Positions 1 to 10,618 are shown, numbered from the stretch's first letter. The stretch: 64,000 nt of DNA from Alphaproteobacteria bacterium (GCA_021413445.1 JAIOQI010000064.1:1-64000), one strand, 5' to 3'. Numbers and translations: made by a program. The notes: a model not told the origin generated them from the sequence alone.

Positions 1-3000
1 GCCCGTGCGGGATGGTGCCATTCGCATCGGCGGCGAAGGTGAAGACGTAGTCGCCAAAGGCATCAATCACCATCTTGCCGCCCTGGAGTTCGATTTCCAT
101 CTTGCCGGGGATGACTTCCGTGGTCGTGTAGGTGTCCACCAGGCGCCATTGGGAAATAAACTTCTGTTCTGCATAAATGACAGCTTCAGGCAGCTTCAGA
201 TCGGTGAACAAGGTAGATTGGGCGTTTCTGATGTAGTCCACGCCGCCTATCTCGGTAAAGCGGATAAGCTGGTCTGCGATGCTCATTCCCGCGACATCAC
301 CCATTTCATAGGCCGCCTTTTCCAGGACATGGATGATCTGGGCTTGGTATTCCCGCGCCAGGATCAGCTGCTCCTGGTTCAGGACGCCGTCGGCGCCATA
401 CAGCCCGTTGAAGATGCCGTTCACCAGTCCTTCGTATTGGTGGATCAGCGTATCGGCCTGATGCGTCGTGGTGATGGTCTCGCTCGGGAGATTATTCAGG
501 ATTTCCCGGGTTACAGCGATGCCGTTGATCGCGACGAGGCCGAGGGTGTCGAGGCGGTCGGTATCCGTGTCATTAGCCGCCAGGTTAAATACATTCCCGT
601 TTGCCGTCCCTTCAGCCGCGGCGATGGTGTCGGCCACCGGCGTCGGGTTTTCGTTGGTGGCGAACATATCGACAGTGACATTGCCGGACGTCTTGTTGCC
701 GAGGTGGTCGGCGAAGGTGGCGACCATGCCCAGGGTATCGCTCTCCCCTAAGGACATCGAGAGCGAGTTGGCGGCGTCGAAGTTGTACTTGCCTTCAGCG
801 GTGAAGGTGCCGACGACATCGTTCGCAAAGTGGATATGGCCATGGGAGTGGTGACCGCCAATTGTAAACTCAACCAGGTTCGCCGTTTCTATGTACCCCT
901 CGTATATTCCTTTGGTATGCGCCATGCCTTCCCCGGCCTCTTTAATAGCCGCATTGGCAAGATCGACATTGTGGTTGGCGGTATCAAGTATAGCCTGCTG
1001 TTCGCCATATACAGCGTCAAGGTGGACGATCTTGTCATTGACGGCATTCAGTTCCGTCATCATTTTTTCCCGCTCGGTCAGGAGGGGTATCCACGGTTCA
1101 CGGAACTTTTCCTGAGCCAGGGCAAGGTCTGTGTTAACCGCGGCAAGTTCCTTGGTGTACATCTCTATGCCAGCCGTGTCCCCTTTCGCCGTGGCTGCGG
1201 CCAGGGCCTGGGTAAGCTCGTCTATTTCGGGCTGGAATTTTGCCGCGATATCGGTGAGGCCTTGATAGAACTCGACAAGTTTCGCATCATAGCCCTTGAT
1301 AGCAGACGCATATTTGTCCACCACGTTCAAGAGATCGGCCCTGTCAACAACATACCCCTTGTAGAAGCCGTCAAAGGTCTCTTGCGTCATCTTGGAGGCC
1401 ATGACGGAGCTTTCCAGATCCTTCTGAAGGATTTCCATGTTGGCGGCGAAGGCTTTTTCGGCAAGCGCGAGCTGTTCTTTAAACATGATGATCTGGTCTT
1501 CAGTACTCATGCTGAGGTCTTGGATAAAGGCGTCGATGGCCCCCGCATCGGCTTTGTAAGCCGCTTCAACGATGGCAAAGTCATTAGTCAGCTGGTCAAC
1601 AACCGCCTGGGCGTCATGGACAGCCGTGTCATACCCGGCCAGCTGGGTGTTGAGGTCAAGGATTTTTGCCTCAAGTCCGGCATGTTTTTCAACAAGACCC
1701 GTGTAATCGTTCCAGACCGACCCGGCCCTTGCTTCGATTCCGGCGATGGTCTCGATATACTTCGCATCCAACTCCTTGATTAGCCCGAGTATCATGTCCA
1801 CGGCTTTTTCGTCGCCGGCCGCCTGGGCTTCGGCGAGCTTATTGTTAAGGTTATTCGTTTCGTCATTGTACCATGTCTTGGTCTTGTCGCGGGTGCGCAG
1901 GGTTTCCATGATGACCGGGTCGTTTTCATATTTTTCCAGCATCGTGCTGATGTTCGCCAGTTCGGCACTGATCTTCTCGACAGTGGGGATATAGGTTCCC
2001 TTGTAGAAGTAGTTATAAGCTTCCGATGCCTTATAGAATATCACCGAGGCTTCCTTGATCCTGCCGGCGAACACATCTGACTGATCTTGGAAAGTCGAGT
2101 CAACCGACTTGCGCTCTTCAAGGGCGTTCTCGATATGCCACTTGACATTCAGCGCGCCTCTGTCCACTGCGATCTGCTCCAGCACCGCGCTTTCCTGGAT
2201 GCCGTCTTTGCTGATATCGGGATCATGGGCGTCGAACTTGCCCTCAACCCTCTTGCCTTCCCAGAGCTCGACGCGGGTGTCATTGACGACGACCTGGTCG
2301 TCAACGCCGTCCACGACGTAAGAGACCTTGCCGGACGTAACGCCGTCGAAGCCGTCTTTAAAGGAGACTATCATGTCCGTGCTGAATTGGTCGCCCGCGG
2401 CCACCGAGTTCATATTCGTGGTATCGGAGATATATTTCCCGAATTGATCGTACACCAGCGTCGCGCCGACCAGGAAGATGATCTTCTGCCCGGCAAAGAA
2501 GTCAACCGTCTCGCCGGCGTTGGCGAGGGCGTCGATCTGGGTCCTGAGCCACTCCGTGTTATGCGTAAAGTCGGCCTTGAGGGTTTCAAATTTATGCTGC
2601 AACTCGACAAGGATTGCGGAATCGTTGTTGTAGGCATCCTGAGCCGGGGCGACAATCTCCTGATAAAGCTTGTCGAGGATTGCCTGATCGGTGTTGATAG
2701 CCTCCTGTGTTTTCGCTATCGCATCAAAGACGTCCCGATACTGGCTCTGCAGGCCGTCCATCGCCTTGGTGAACTCTAAGTTGACCGAGTCAAGTTTCGC
2801 CGAGAGTTCTTTCACCCGAGTCCAGTCTTGTTTTGCGGTCGCCTCCTCTATGGCCTTGTTCAGCTCCAGGATCGTGGGCTCGTACTTGGCGTTAAGCTCG
2901 GGGAGCTGCTTGTAATAGCCGCGGTCCGCCAGTTGCCGATCGAGGCTGACAAGCTGCTCGTTGAGTTTGTTCATATCCTCCGTCAGCGAACGCGCAGCCC

Positions 3001-5560
3001 CGTCGTATTTCTTATGAGCTTCGTCGAGGATAGCCGCATCTTCTTGGATGCGCTCCTGATAGAAGTTCATTTTCGAAGAGAGAGCACTCGCGACTTTTTT
3101 GAAATTTCTCTCCAGCATGGCAAGGTCCTGCTTGTCGTGCTCGATCATCACCGCGATATCCAGCACTTTGGTGGCGATCGTGACCCTGTCGAATGCGACA
3201 GCATCATTGGCATCCAGCTCCTTGACGGCCAGCGTGTTGGACCAGTATTCGCCTTCCCGGCCCTCTATAGCTTGCCCGCCGATGAAGATCGGGGCGGTGT
3301 TGACGCCCTCCGTCTCGATCGTGACGAAGCCCTTGTCGGTCACGGCGCCGCCCGCGTCGACAAGCTGGACTGAGAATCCGTCTTTGCCCGTCATGCCGAC
3401 GCCCAGACTGGTGTCGGTGCCGGCTGCGTCGTAGATGAACTCACCACTCTTGAACAGGGTGACATGCCCGCCCGATGCGAGTTGGAAGACCAGGGAATCC
3501 GGGCTGCCGCCGCCGGCGCTTGCGTCGATCTTGGCGACGACCTTGTTCAGACCCTCTATTGCGTTCGTGTCCATCTTCGCGAAGGCCTCAAAGTTCTTGA
3601 AGTAACTGACCATGTCAGCCGCGCGATCAAGGGTACCACCCAGTTTCTCCAGCATCGCCTTGACGTCAAGAGACAAAAGGAACTTGTCCATTTCGCCGAA
3701 CCCGGGCAGGTCGATGTTGTTGGCAAAATATCCCTCGATCGTCTTGAAGGCCGTGAGGGTATCAATTGCCTGGGCGCCGCCGGCGGCTTTATCGATCTCT
3801 GCGACAGTTTTGTCGAGGATTGCCATCGTTTCCGTGGACAGTTTCATGAAGAGATCAGAGCCCTTCATATAGACGATCAGGTCTCTGGCCGACGAGATGG
3901 TGTCGCCGAGGGCCATCAACATCGCCTCGCCGCTGTAACTGCCCAGGACCGCCCTGTCGGTGTCATCATCGAAACCGTCGCCGATGGCGGCCGCTTTCAG
4001 TTTCGCAAAGGCCTCAATCGTGTCAATCCTGGCGCTCGAACCCCAGACCACTTTTTGCCCGTCGATGGCATAGACCTGGAACGTGTCGTTCATGTCAACG
4101 GGGGCGGCCATATCCAGCAGGTTGCCCTTGACCACATGCCCTTCCAGTGTCGGGATGTTGATGTCCCTGATGCCGTCCTGGCTGTTATGGCCCGTGACGC
4201 TGACTGTATAACTGTCACCGATAGTATCACCGAATTGATTGGTTGCCTTGAAACCGCCTTTGATCTCCAATGTCCAGCCATCGGCCAGGGCATCAACCCC
4301 TTTCTCGCTGTTCAGGCTGACGAGGCCGGTCGCCCGGTCAAATTTGATGAGTGAACTGGTGTCTATCCTGTCCATCCACAGTTTGGAATCCACCAGCCTG
4401 CCTTCGGCGTCATAGACGGCGAACTGGGGCTCGCTCAAATCAAAGCTGTAAAAGTCATAACGGTCCGCATCTTTGACGAAATCATGCATATCAAACGAAA
4501 GCGCCTTGCCTTCTTCGGCCCTCAGGTCGATGGTAACGGTTGTGCCCCTTTGATCCGTCCCGTTAATGAAAAGAGTCGTCGTGGAGGTGTCTTCGCTGAA
4601 GGAAGTAGCATCCTTCAGGTCGGCCGCCCTGACGGAATAGACCAGGTTTTGGCCGATGATTTCCCTCAGTGACATCGAAGTGGCGTCTTTGCCCATCAGG
4701 GTGGCGGTACCGTCGGCGTTGACGGTGATTCTCGTCCCTGTCTTTTCATCAAAGATAGCCGTTTCACCGGCCTTGTGGTAGGTGTCGCCCAGTTTCCATG
4801 TGGTGATTGTGAGTGAAGCGGCGCCATCCATGGCCGCCCTTGCGTCTTTCAGGAGGTCGAAGGTAATGCCCCTGTCAACAGAGGTGTCGTCAAAGCTCAT
4901 GACGGAATTCTGCGCATCGACCAGTTTCGTGCTGGTGACTTCCACCAGCTTGGAGCTGTCGCCGCCGGTGACACCAGAAGACGTCAAGCGCACGCCCATG
5001 CTTTGGCCGCTGACATCCTTCAGGGTCAGGGCGCGCAGGGAGCTGTCAAGGCGGAAGCTGAAGCCGGTGTAAAAGTCATGGCCGGCCCCGGAAGTCCCGA
5101 TCTCAGCGCCGAGGTCGAATTTGGTTTGCGTGCCGGTCATGGTCGTATCGCTGCTGCCGACTTTTGTGATGCTGTCGCTGCCATAGGCCGTGGCGGTGAG
5201 GGCGCCGCCCGTCAGGTCAGTCATTTTCAGCGTGCCGATCAGCGCGGAGTCGGCCACGCTGGCATAAAACGCGCGCAAGTCGCCATCGGGCGCGGCTTTG
5301 GTGTCTTCCCAGATTTTAAATTCCAGGCCGTTCTTCGATTCGGTGATCCTGACCCAGACGTCAACGCGCGCGCCATTGATCAAGTCGTTGACCAGGAAGG
5401 TCATGCTTCTTTCGCCAATGGTTTTCTGTGCTATTGCGAGCAGTTCTTTTGCCATCATCTGCTCTCGCGCGAGCATTTCTTCAAAAACCTTCGAGGGATC
5501 TTCGGGGCCATAAACGGTTTGTGTTCTGAGGAGTTCTTCTTCTGTGAGAATCGGTTCCAT
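1..5560 (-). CDS. giant adhesin-like surface protein, N-terminal part (cut by window edge)
   Basis: The minus strand is open without a stop from an ATG at 5560 to the left edge: at least 1853 residues, C-terminus outside the window. An AAAGG ribosome site lies about 10 bases before the ATG. There is no Sec signal, which fits type I secreted giant adhesins whose export signal is C-terminal (family knowledge; that end is not visible). The first ~700 residues are Asp/Gly/Thr-rich beta-type sequence. After that, cadherin/VCBS-like segments (for example around nt 3240-3330, 2200-2340 and 540-680, the last with a VADTIAAAEGT-type motif) alternate with long charged heptad-rich coiled-coil blocks around nt 3190-2510, 2120-1400 and 1480-850. 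The blocks look like diverged copies of one module. The likely role is cell-surface or biofilm adhesion. The exact family and ligand cannot be told. Confidence 0.8.
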   Translation of the reverse strand, partial: MEPILTEEELLRTQTVYGPEDPSKVFEEMLAREQMMAKELLAIAQKTIGERSMTFLVNDLINGARVDVWVRITESKNGLEFKIWEDTKAAPDGDLRAFYASVADSALIGTLKMTDLTGGALTATAYGSDSITKVGSSDTTMTGTQTKFDLGAEIGTSGAGHDFYTGFSFRLDSSLRALTLKDVSGQSMGVRLTSSGVTGGDSSKLVEVTSTKLVDAQNSVMSFDDTSVDRGITFDLLKDARAAMDGAASLTITTWKLGDTYHKAGETAIFDEKTGTRITVNADGTATLMGKDATSMSLREIIGQNLVYSVRAADLKDATSFSEDTSTTTLFINGTDQRGTTVTIDLRAEEGKALSFDMHDFVKDADRYDFYSFDLSEPQFAVYDAEGRLVDSKLWMDRIDTSSLIKFDRATGLVSLNSEKGVDALADGWTLEIKGGFKATNQFGDTIGDSYTVSVTGHNSQDGIRDINIPTLEGHVVKGNLLDMAAPVDMNDTFQVYAIDGQKVVWGSSARIDTIEAFAKLKAAAIGDGFDDDTDRAVLGSYSGEAMLMALGDTISSARDLIVYMKGSDLFMKLSTETMAILDKTVAEIDKAAGGAQAIDTLTAFKTIEGYFANNIDLPGFGEMDKFLLSLDVKAMLEKLGGTLDRAADMVSYFKNFEAFAKMDTNAIEGLNKVVAKIDASAGGGSPDSLVFQLASGGHVTLFKSGEFIYDAAGTDTSLGVGMTGKDGFSVQLVDAGGAVTDKGFVTIETEGVNTAPIFIGGQAIEGREGEYWSNTLAVKELDANDAVAFDRVTIATKVLDIAVMIEHDKQDLAMLERNFKKVASALSSKMNFYQERIQEDAAILDEAHKKYDGAARSLTEDMNKLNEQLVSLDRQLADRGYYKQLPELNAKYEPTILELNKAIEEATAKQDWTRVKELSAKLDSVNLEFTKAMDGLQSQYRDVFDAIAKTQEAINTDQAILDKLYQEIVAPAQDAYNNDSAILVELQHKFETLKADFTHNTEWLRTQIDALANAGETVDFFAGQKIIFLVGATLVYDQFGKYISDTTNMNSVAAGDQFSTDMIVSFKDGFDGVTSGKVSYVVDGVDDQVVVNDTRVELWEGKRVEGKFDAHDPDISKDGIQESAVLEQIAVDRGALNVKWHIENALEERKSVDSTFQDQSDVFAGRIKEASVIFYKASEAYNYFYKGTYIPTVEKISAELANISTMLEKYENDPVIMETLRTRDKTKTWYNDETNNLNNKLAEAQAAGDEKAVDMILGLIKELDAKYIETIAGIEARAGSVWNDYTGLVEKHAGLEAKILDLNTQLAGYDTAVHDAQAVVDQLTNDFAIVEAAYKADAGAIDAFIQDLSMSTEDQIIMFKEQLALAEKAFAANMEILQKDLESSVMASKMTQETFDGFYKGYVVDRADLLNVVDKYASAIKGYDAKLVEFYQGLTDIAAKFQPEIDELTQALAAATAKGDTAGIEMYTKELAAVNTDLALAQEKFREPWIPLLTEREKMMTELNAVNDKIVHLDAVYGEQQAILDTANHNVDLANAAIKEAGEGMAHTKGIYEGYIETANLVEFTIGGHHSHGHIHFANDVVGTFTAEGKYNFDAANSLSMSLGESDTLGMVATFADHLGNKTSGNVTVDMFATNENPTPVADTIAAAEGTANGNVFNLAANDTDTDRLDTLGLVAINGIAVTREILNNLPSETITTTHQADTLIHQYEGLVNGIFNGLYGADGVLNQEQLILAREYQAQIIHVLEKAAYEMGDVAGMSIADQLIRFTEIGGVDYIRNAQSTLFTDLKLPEAVIYAEQKFISQWRLVDTYTTTEVIPGKMEIELQGGKMVIDAFGDYVFTFAADANGTIPHG

Positions 5561-5838
5561 TTGGTTTCTACCTTTTCCGGCCTTGTGTGGCCCCTTGTTG
5601 TCGCTTGACTTATATAGCTGTCTGTTGGTTGAAATTGTTGAACGACGATGACGGAGGGTCTTTGGTCATAAAAGAGCCCTATCTCTCCAAGGTACGCTAT
5701 TCTGGTTAATGAATTATGAATATAAATTCGCGAATATGAAAATACTCAAAAAAATCAACTCTTTGATAAACATATAAAATCTGACAAATTCTGTATTGCT
5801 CATGCTGAAAATGATTCTTTTTAGGGAGGAAGGTTAAC

Positions 5839-7458
5839 GTGAGTCCGGTTGAAACAGGTTTGGCCTTTATCGAAGGGCTGGCGCTGATTTTTTCGCCTTG
5901 TATTCTGCCGGTCTTGCCGCTGGTTTTGTCCGCCTCGGCGGACGGCGGCCGGCAAAGGCCCTTCGGGATTATCATCGGTTTTGTGCTGTCGTTCAGCCTG
6001 TTCGCTTTTGCGGCGCGGAAAATCGTCGGCGCTTTCGGCATCGATCTCGACGTGCTTAAAAATGTTTCGCTGCTGCTGCTCTTTCTGTTCGGGCTGGTGC
6101 TGGTGTTTCCCCGGCTGTCGGACAAATTCAGCCAGTGGACTCAAGGTCTTGCGGCTTTCGGCGCCAGGGTTTCCGCATCGGGCAGGGACGGCCTGGTCAG
6201 CGGCATCATGATCGGTGCGCTGATCGGCTTGGTATGGACGCCCTGCTCCGGACCGATTCTGGCAACGGTGCTGGTGCAGGTGATTCGCCAGCAGAGCGAC
6301 TTTGCCGGCTACCTGATTATCCTTTCTTTCGCCATCGGCGCGGGCGTGCCGATGCTCATCATCGCTGTGGCGGGAAGGGAGATCATGACCTCGCTGGGAT
6401 TTTTCAGCCGGCATGCGGAGGCTTTGCGCCGGGGCTTCGGCGCCGTCATCATCGCCGCGGTCGTTTTTATTTTCTCCGGCGTTGATGTGCAGACGCTGCT
6501 GGCCGGAAGAAGCGGCACCAGCGAACCGCGCGGCGAGATTACGCAGCTGGAAAACGGGTTGAACAATCCTTATCCCGCGCCGGACTTCGTTGGCATCGAC
6601 TCTTGGCTCAATTCGCCGCCGCTGACGATGCAGGGTTTAAAAGGAAAAGTGGTGCTGGTCGATTTCTGGACGTACTCCTGCATCAACTGCGTGCGCACCC
6701 TGCCGTATCTCACCGGCTGGGATAAAAAATATCGCGATCAGGGGCTGGTCATAGTCGGCGTGCATGCGCCGGAGTTCGAGTTTGAGAAAAAAGCGGATAA
6801 CGTCAGCGCCGCAATCGCGCACCATGGCATCCGCTATCCGGTGGCGCTCGATAATTCCCTTTCGACATGGGCCAACTTCAACAACCGCTATTGGCCCGCG
6901 CATTATCTCATCGACCGCGCGGGAAAGGTCGTCTATACCCATTTCGGCGAAGGCGAATACGATGTCACGGAAAATAATATCCGCTACCTGCTCGGTCTGA
7001 AGGGCAAAGTCGAGACTGTTGAACGGGAACCGGCTGGTGCCGGCGTTCAAACGCCGGAAACCTATCTTGGCTACGCGCGGGCGGGCGCCGGCTTTCAGGG
7101 GCAGAACCAGCTGGTCCGCGACCAGCAAAGCGCTTACCGCTTTCCTGAATCCTTGCCGGACGATCACTGGGCCTTGAGCGGCGCATGGAATATCCAGTCT
7201 GAAAAAATCATCTCCGGTGAAAAAGATGCGGCGCTGCGGCTCCATTTCACGGCGCGGAAAGTGTTTCTCGTCCTCGGCACTGCCACGGGCAAGCCGATGC
7301 AGGTCACCATTTCATTGAACGGCTCGGTTGTCAGCACCCTGAGCATCGACCGCCATACGCTCTATGAGCTTCTTGACCAGAAAGCCGCTGCCAGCGGCCT
7401 GCTGGAAATAAAAGCCGGTGCGGCAGGGCTGGAGGCTTACGCGTTCACCTTCGGCTGA
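5839..7458 (+). CDS. dipZ: DipZ/CcdA-type thiol:disulfide transporter with periplasmic thioredoxin domain
   Basis: A 539-residue protein starting at GTG 5839 behind a strong AGGGAGGA site. Residues 1-230 form a CcdA/DsbD-like membrane domain with the paired cysteine motifs F-S-P-C (Cys21) and T-P-C-S-G-P (about residue 135), which carry electrons across the membrane. Residues ~245-390 form a TlpA/thioredoxin-like periplasmic domain with the redox motif C-I-N-C at 281-284. Residues ~400-539 are a beta-rich C-terminal domain of the type that follows thioredoxin in DipZ proteins. Role from the family: passing reductant from cytoplasmic thioredoxin to periplasmic substrates such as oxidised proteins or cytochrome c maturation partners. 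It is divergent from the adhesin gene, and its last 22 bases overlap the convergent ATPase gene. Confidence 0.88.
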   Translation: MSPVETGLAFIEGLALIFSPCILPVLPLVLSASADGGRQRPFGIIIGFVLSFSLFAFAARKIVGAFGIDLDVLKNVSLLLLFLFGLVLVFPRLSDKFSQWTQGLAAFGARVSASGRDGLVSGIMIGALIGLVWTPCSGPILATVLVQVIRQQSDFAGYLIILSFAIGAGVPMLIIAVAGREIMTSLGFFSRHAEALRRGFGAVIIAAVVFIFSGVDVQTLLAGRSGTSEPRGEITQLENGLNNPYPAPDFVGIDSWLNSPPLTMQGLKGKVVLVDFWTYSCINCVRTLPYLTGWDKKYRDQGLVIVGVHAPEFEFEKKADNVSAAIAHHGIRYPVALDNSLSTWANFNNRYWPAHYLIDRAGKVVYTHFGEGEYDVTENNIRYLLGLKGKVETVEREPAGAGVQTPETYLGYARAGAGFQGQNQLVRDQQSAYRFPESLPDDHWALSGAWNIQSEKIISGEKDAALRLHFTARKVFLVLGTATGKPMQVTISLNGSVVSTLSIDRHTLYELLDQKAAASGLLEIKAGAAGLEAYAFTFG

Positions 7459-9947
7459 CCGGCGATGGCCTTGCGCCAGAATATTTTGGCCAGCTCCAGC
7501 GCCGCCAGCAGGACCGCGCCGGCCCCGGCGGCGGCGGCCACATCATGGCCGTGCAGGGGCCCGAAATGGAACAGGCTTTGCGCCGGCGGCCATGACAGCA
7601 ACAGGCTGAAAACGGCGATCACCAGCGGAATCCCCTTCCACAGAAAGGGATTGGGCCGCCGGAACGCCGTCAGCAGGGAGGCGCTGAAAGAGCGGTTGGC
7701 CAGGATCAGCGCGAGATTGATCGTCATCAGCGCCGCAAAAACCAGCGAGCGGATCTCATCTTCGGGAAGCCCGCGCTTCTGCGCAAAAATCCACAAGCCC
7801 CCCGCCATGACAAACGCCAATACCCCCTGCGTCAGCCCGAGGCCAAGAATACCGGCGGAGAGAATGGGGGCTTTCGGGTCGCGCGGCGGGCGGGTCATGA
7901 CGTCTTTTTCCTCTTCCTCGGCTTCCAGCACGATCGAGCAGGTCGGGTCGATGACCATTTCCAGCAGGGCGATGAGCAGCGGGGTCAGGATCAGCGGAAA
8001 TCCGGAGAGTATCGTCAGGACGGCGAACCCGGCGATCGGGACGTGCACGGCGATGATATAGAGGAAGGCCTTTCTCAGGTTGTCGTAGATGCGCCGCCCG
8101 AGGCGGATCGTCCTCACCAGCGAGGTGAAATCGTCGTCGAGCAGGACGATCGAGGACGCCTCGCGGGCGACATCCGTGCCGCGGCTGCCCATGGCGATGC
8201 CGATGTGCGCGGCCTTCAGGGAGGGCGCGTCGTTCACGCCGTCGCCGGTCATCGCCACGATCTCGCCGTTGGCTTTCAGGGCGTTGACGATGCGCAGTTT
8301 CTGCTCGGGCATGATGCGGGCGAAAACAGAGGCCTGGTTGACGGCGGCGCGTAAGCTTTCATCGCTCATTTTTTCCAGCTCCGCGCCGGTGATGATGTTT
8401 CCCGCGGCCAGGCCGGCCTCTGCCGCGATGGCTTGGGCGGTGGCCGGATAATCGCCGGTAATCATGATGATCCTGATGCCGGCGCCCTGCGCCTCCCGGA
8501 CCGCTGCCGGCACCGTGCCGCGCAGGGGATCGGCAAATCCGGCCAGTCCCAAGAATTCAAATGAAAAACCTTCCGGCGTTTCCGGCAGCGCCCCGGCGGG
8601 GGCGGCAGCCTTCGCGATGCCCAGCACGCGCATCCCCTGCGCCGCCAGGGCATCCACGGTATGGCGCAGTTTTTCCATGCGGGCGGCGTCAAACCCGCAG
8701 ATCCGGCCGACGGCTTCCGGCGCGCCTTTGGCGGCGACTGAATAGCGGTCGTCCTGGTCGTAAACATTCGCCATGACCAGAAGTTCCGGCGTCAGGCCGT
8801 AATGATGCACGGGTTTCGCCGCCGGTATTTGCCGCAGGCCGCAGAGCGCCAGATCCATCGGGTCGTAGGAGTCTTTCTGGCTGGACAGGATGCCTGTGGT
8901 AACAAGTTCCGCCAGCGCCTCCGGAATCGGCAGGCGGGATTTTTCTTCCCACCGGACATCGCCCTGCAGGAGGCAGGCGACCGACATTTTGTTTTGGGTC
9001 AGCGTGCCGGTTTTGTCCGTGCACAGGACGGTGGCGGAGCCGAGCGTTTCGATGGCGGCGGCGCGGCGGGTCAGGACCCTGGCTTTCGAGATGCGCCAGA
9101 CGCCCATGACCATGAACACGGCAATGACCAGGGGGAATTCTTCCGGCAGCAGCGACATGGCGAGCGCGATGCCGCCCAGGAATGCCGAGAGCCAGTTGCC
9201 GTGCAGCAGGCCGTTGATGAGGACGGTGGCGACGCATAACGCAAGGGCGATGATGGCGAAGATGCGCACAAAATTGCGTGTTTGCCGGCGCAGGCGCGGC
9301 TGTTCGGTCTCGATCGAAGACAGCGCCTGCCCGATCCTGCCGATCTCGCTGCGGAGCCCGGTGGCGAGCACGATCGCCCGCCCGTTGCCGCGGACGATCA
9401 GGGTCCCGGCGTAGATATAGGGCAGGCCGTCGCCTCCCGGGCGCGGCACGGTGTCCGGAATATCCTGCGCCTGGTTTTTTCTCACCGCCACGGATTCCCC
9501 GGTCAGCAGGGATTCATCGGTCAGCAGGTTGCTGCCGGAAACGACCAGCGCGTCGGCGGGAACGCGGTCCCCTTCTTTCAGGATCAGCAGGTCGCCGCGC
9601 ACGACATCCCGTCCGGCGATGCGCACCGGCTGGCCGTCGCGGATGACCAGCGCGCGCGGGCTGGTCAGGTCGCGTAGGGCGTCGAGCACGCGCTCGCTGC
9701 GGATTTCCTGCACCACCGTGATCAGCACCGAGAAGGTCAGGAAAACCACCAGCACCACGGCTTCGCGCAGGTCGCCGAGCAGCAGGTAAACTAGCCCTGC
9801 GCCGAGCAGCAGGGCGAACATCGGCTCCGTCACGACCTCGCGGATGATCTTCCACGGCGTGCGCTTTCCTGCGACGGGCAGCTCGTTCGCCCCTTCGGCT
9901 GCCAGCCGCGCCGCCGCTTCCTGCTGTGACAGGCCGTGACTGTTCAT
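7437..9947 (-). CDS. P2-type cation-translocating P-type ATPase
   Basis: 836 residues, the usual length for calcium/magnesium-type P-ATPases without N-terminal metal-binding domains. Visible in order: N-terminal cation-ATPase domain, two membrane helices, actuator loop with T-G-E-S (149-152), helix 4 with P-E-E-F-P (about 268-272) where P2 pumps have the ion-binding PEGLP motif, the phosphorylation site D-K-T-G-T-L-T (Asp311), nucleotide-binding domain, M-I-T-G-D and G-D-G-V-N-D-A-P hinge motifs, and four C-terminal helices. It couples ATP hydrolysis to cation transport. The PEEFP variant occurs in PacL/CtpF-like bacterial pumps whose ions are poorly defined, so the substrate is left open. 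Its start overlaps the stop of the upstream ABC ATPase gene by 4 bases (ATGA), so it is the distal gene of the exporter operon. Confidence 0.9.
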   Translation of the reverse strand: MNSHGLSQQEAAARLAAEGANELPVAGKRTPWKIIREVVTEPMFALLLGAGLVYLLLGDLREAVVLVVFLTFSVLITVVQEIRSERVLDALRDLTSPRALVIRDGQPVRIAGRDVVRGDLLILKEGDRVPADALVVSGSNLLTDESLLTGESVAVRKNQAQDIPDTVPRPGGDGLPYIYAGTLIVRGNGRAIVLATGLRSEIGRIGQALSSIETEQPRLRRQTRNFVRIFAIIALALCVATVLINGLLHGNWLSAFLGGIALAMSLLPEEFPLVIAVFMVMGVWRISKARVLTRRAAAIETLGSATVLCTDKTGTLTQNKMSVACLLQGDVRWEEKSRLPIPEALAELVTTGILSSQKDSYDPMDLALCGLRQIPAAKPVHHYGLTPELLVMANVYDQDDRYSVAAKGAPEAVGRICGFDAARMEKLRHTVDALAAQGMRVLGIAKAAAPAGALPETPEGFSFEFLGLAGFADPLRGTVPAAVREAQGAGIRIIMITGDYPATAQAIAAEAGLAAGNIITGAELEKMSDESLRAAVNQASVFARIMPEQKLRIVNALKANGEIVAMTGDGVNDAPSLKAAHIGIAMGSRGTDVAREASSIVLLDDDFTSLVRTIRLGRRIYDNLRKAFLYIIAVHVPIAGFAVLTILSGFPLILTPLLIALLEMVIDPTCSIVLEAEEEEKDVMTRPPRDPKAPILSAGILGLGLTQGVLAFVMAGGLWIFAQKRGLPEDEIRSLVFAALMTINLALILANRSFSASLLTAFRRPNPFLWKGIPLVIAVFSLLLSWPPAQSLFHFGPLHGHDVAAAAGAGAVLLAALELAKIFWRKAIAGQPKVNA

Positions 9948-10618
9948 GGCGCGGCGATCTTTCCATCGACGATGGTGATGACGCGGTCGGCGGTTTTGGC
10001 GAAATGGGTGTCGTGAGTGACGACGGCGATGGTGCGCCCCTGGCGGGCGAGGTCTTTCAATATCTTCTGCACATTGGCGCTGGAGGCGGTGTCGAGATTG
10101 CCGGTCGGCTCGTCGGCCAGGATCAGCAGGGGGTCGTTGGCGAGGGCGCGGGCGATGGCGACGCGCTGGCTTTGCCCGCCAGAGAGCTGCCGGGGCAGTT
10201 TGTGCATCTGGTCGGCGAGCCCGAGGCTGTCCAGCAGTTCTTCCGCATGTTTCCTGATTTTCGCGCCGGACAGTTTGCCCAGCCGCCGCATCGGCAGCAT
10301 GACGTTTTCCAGCGCGGTGAATTCCGGCAGCAGGAAGTGGAACTGGAAGACGAAGCCCAGCTCCGCCAGCCGGATGTCGGCCAGCCGGTCTTCGCTGTAG
10401 GAGGAGGTTTCCGTGCCGTTCAGCCAGATTTGCCCGCTGGTCGGCACGTCCAGCAGGCCCAGAAGATAAAGCAGGGATGATTTGCCCGAGCCGGAGGGGC
10501 CGGTGATGACGATGAATTCCCCTTGCCGGATTTCAATGTCGGCGTTTTCCACCAGGGTGACGGGCACTTCCCCTTCCAGCCGCCGCGTCAGCTGCGTTGT
10601 TTTCAGGACCACCGGCAT
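9944..10618 (-). CDS. ABC transporter ATP-binding protein, LolD/MacB type
   Basis: 224 residues with all nucleotide-binding motifs: Walker [10 protein letters not shown] (about 39-47), Q-loop (F-V-F-Q-F), signature L-S-G-G-Q, Walker B L-L-I-L-A-D-E-P with the T-G-N-L-D continuation typical of the LolD/MacB/FtsE family, and the switch histidine in V-T-H-D. It is the cytoplasmic motor for the permease encoded immediately upstream (1-base overlap). With the membrane fusion protein upstream again, the trio forms a MacAB-like or LolCDE-like exporter acting on lipoproteins, peptides or small molecules. Which one cannot be decided from sequence. Confidence 0.9.
   Translation of the reverse strand: MPVVLKTTQLTRRLEGEVPVTLVENADIEIRQGEFIVITGPSGSGKSSLLYLLGLLDVPTSGQIWLNGTETSSYSEDRLADIRLAELGFVFQFHFLLPEFTALENVMLPMRRLGKLSGAKIRKHAEELLDSLGLADQMHKLPRQLSGGQSQRVAIARALANDPLLILADEPTGNLDTASSANVQKILKDLARQGRTIAVVTHDTHFAKTADRVITIVDGKIAAP

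Noticed and set aside
5-4354. Long plus-strand open frames (for example 5-751, 830-1783, 2087-2779, 3464-4354)
   Set aside because: They are antisense to one uninterrupted 1853-codon minus frame with clear domain structure; their translations have no recognisable motif.
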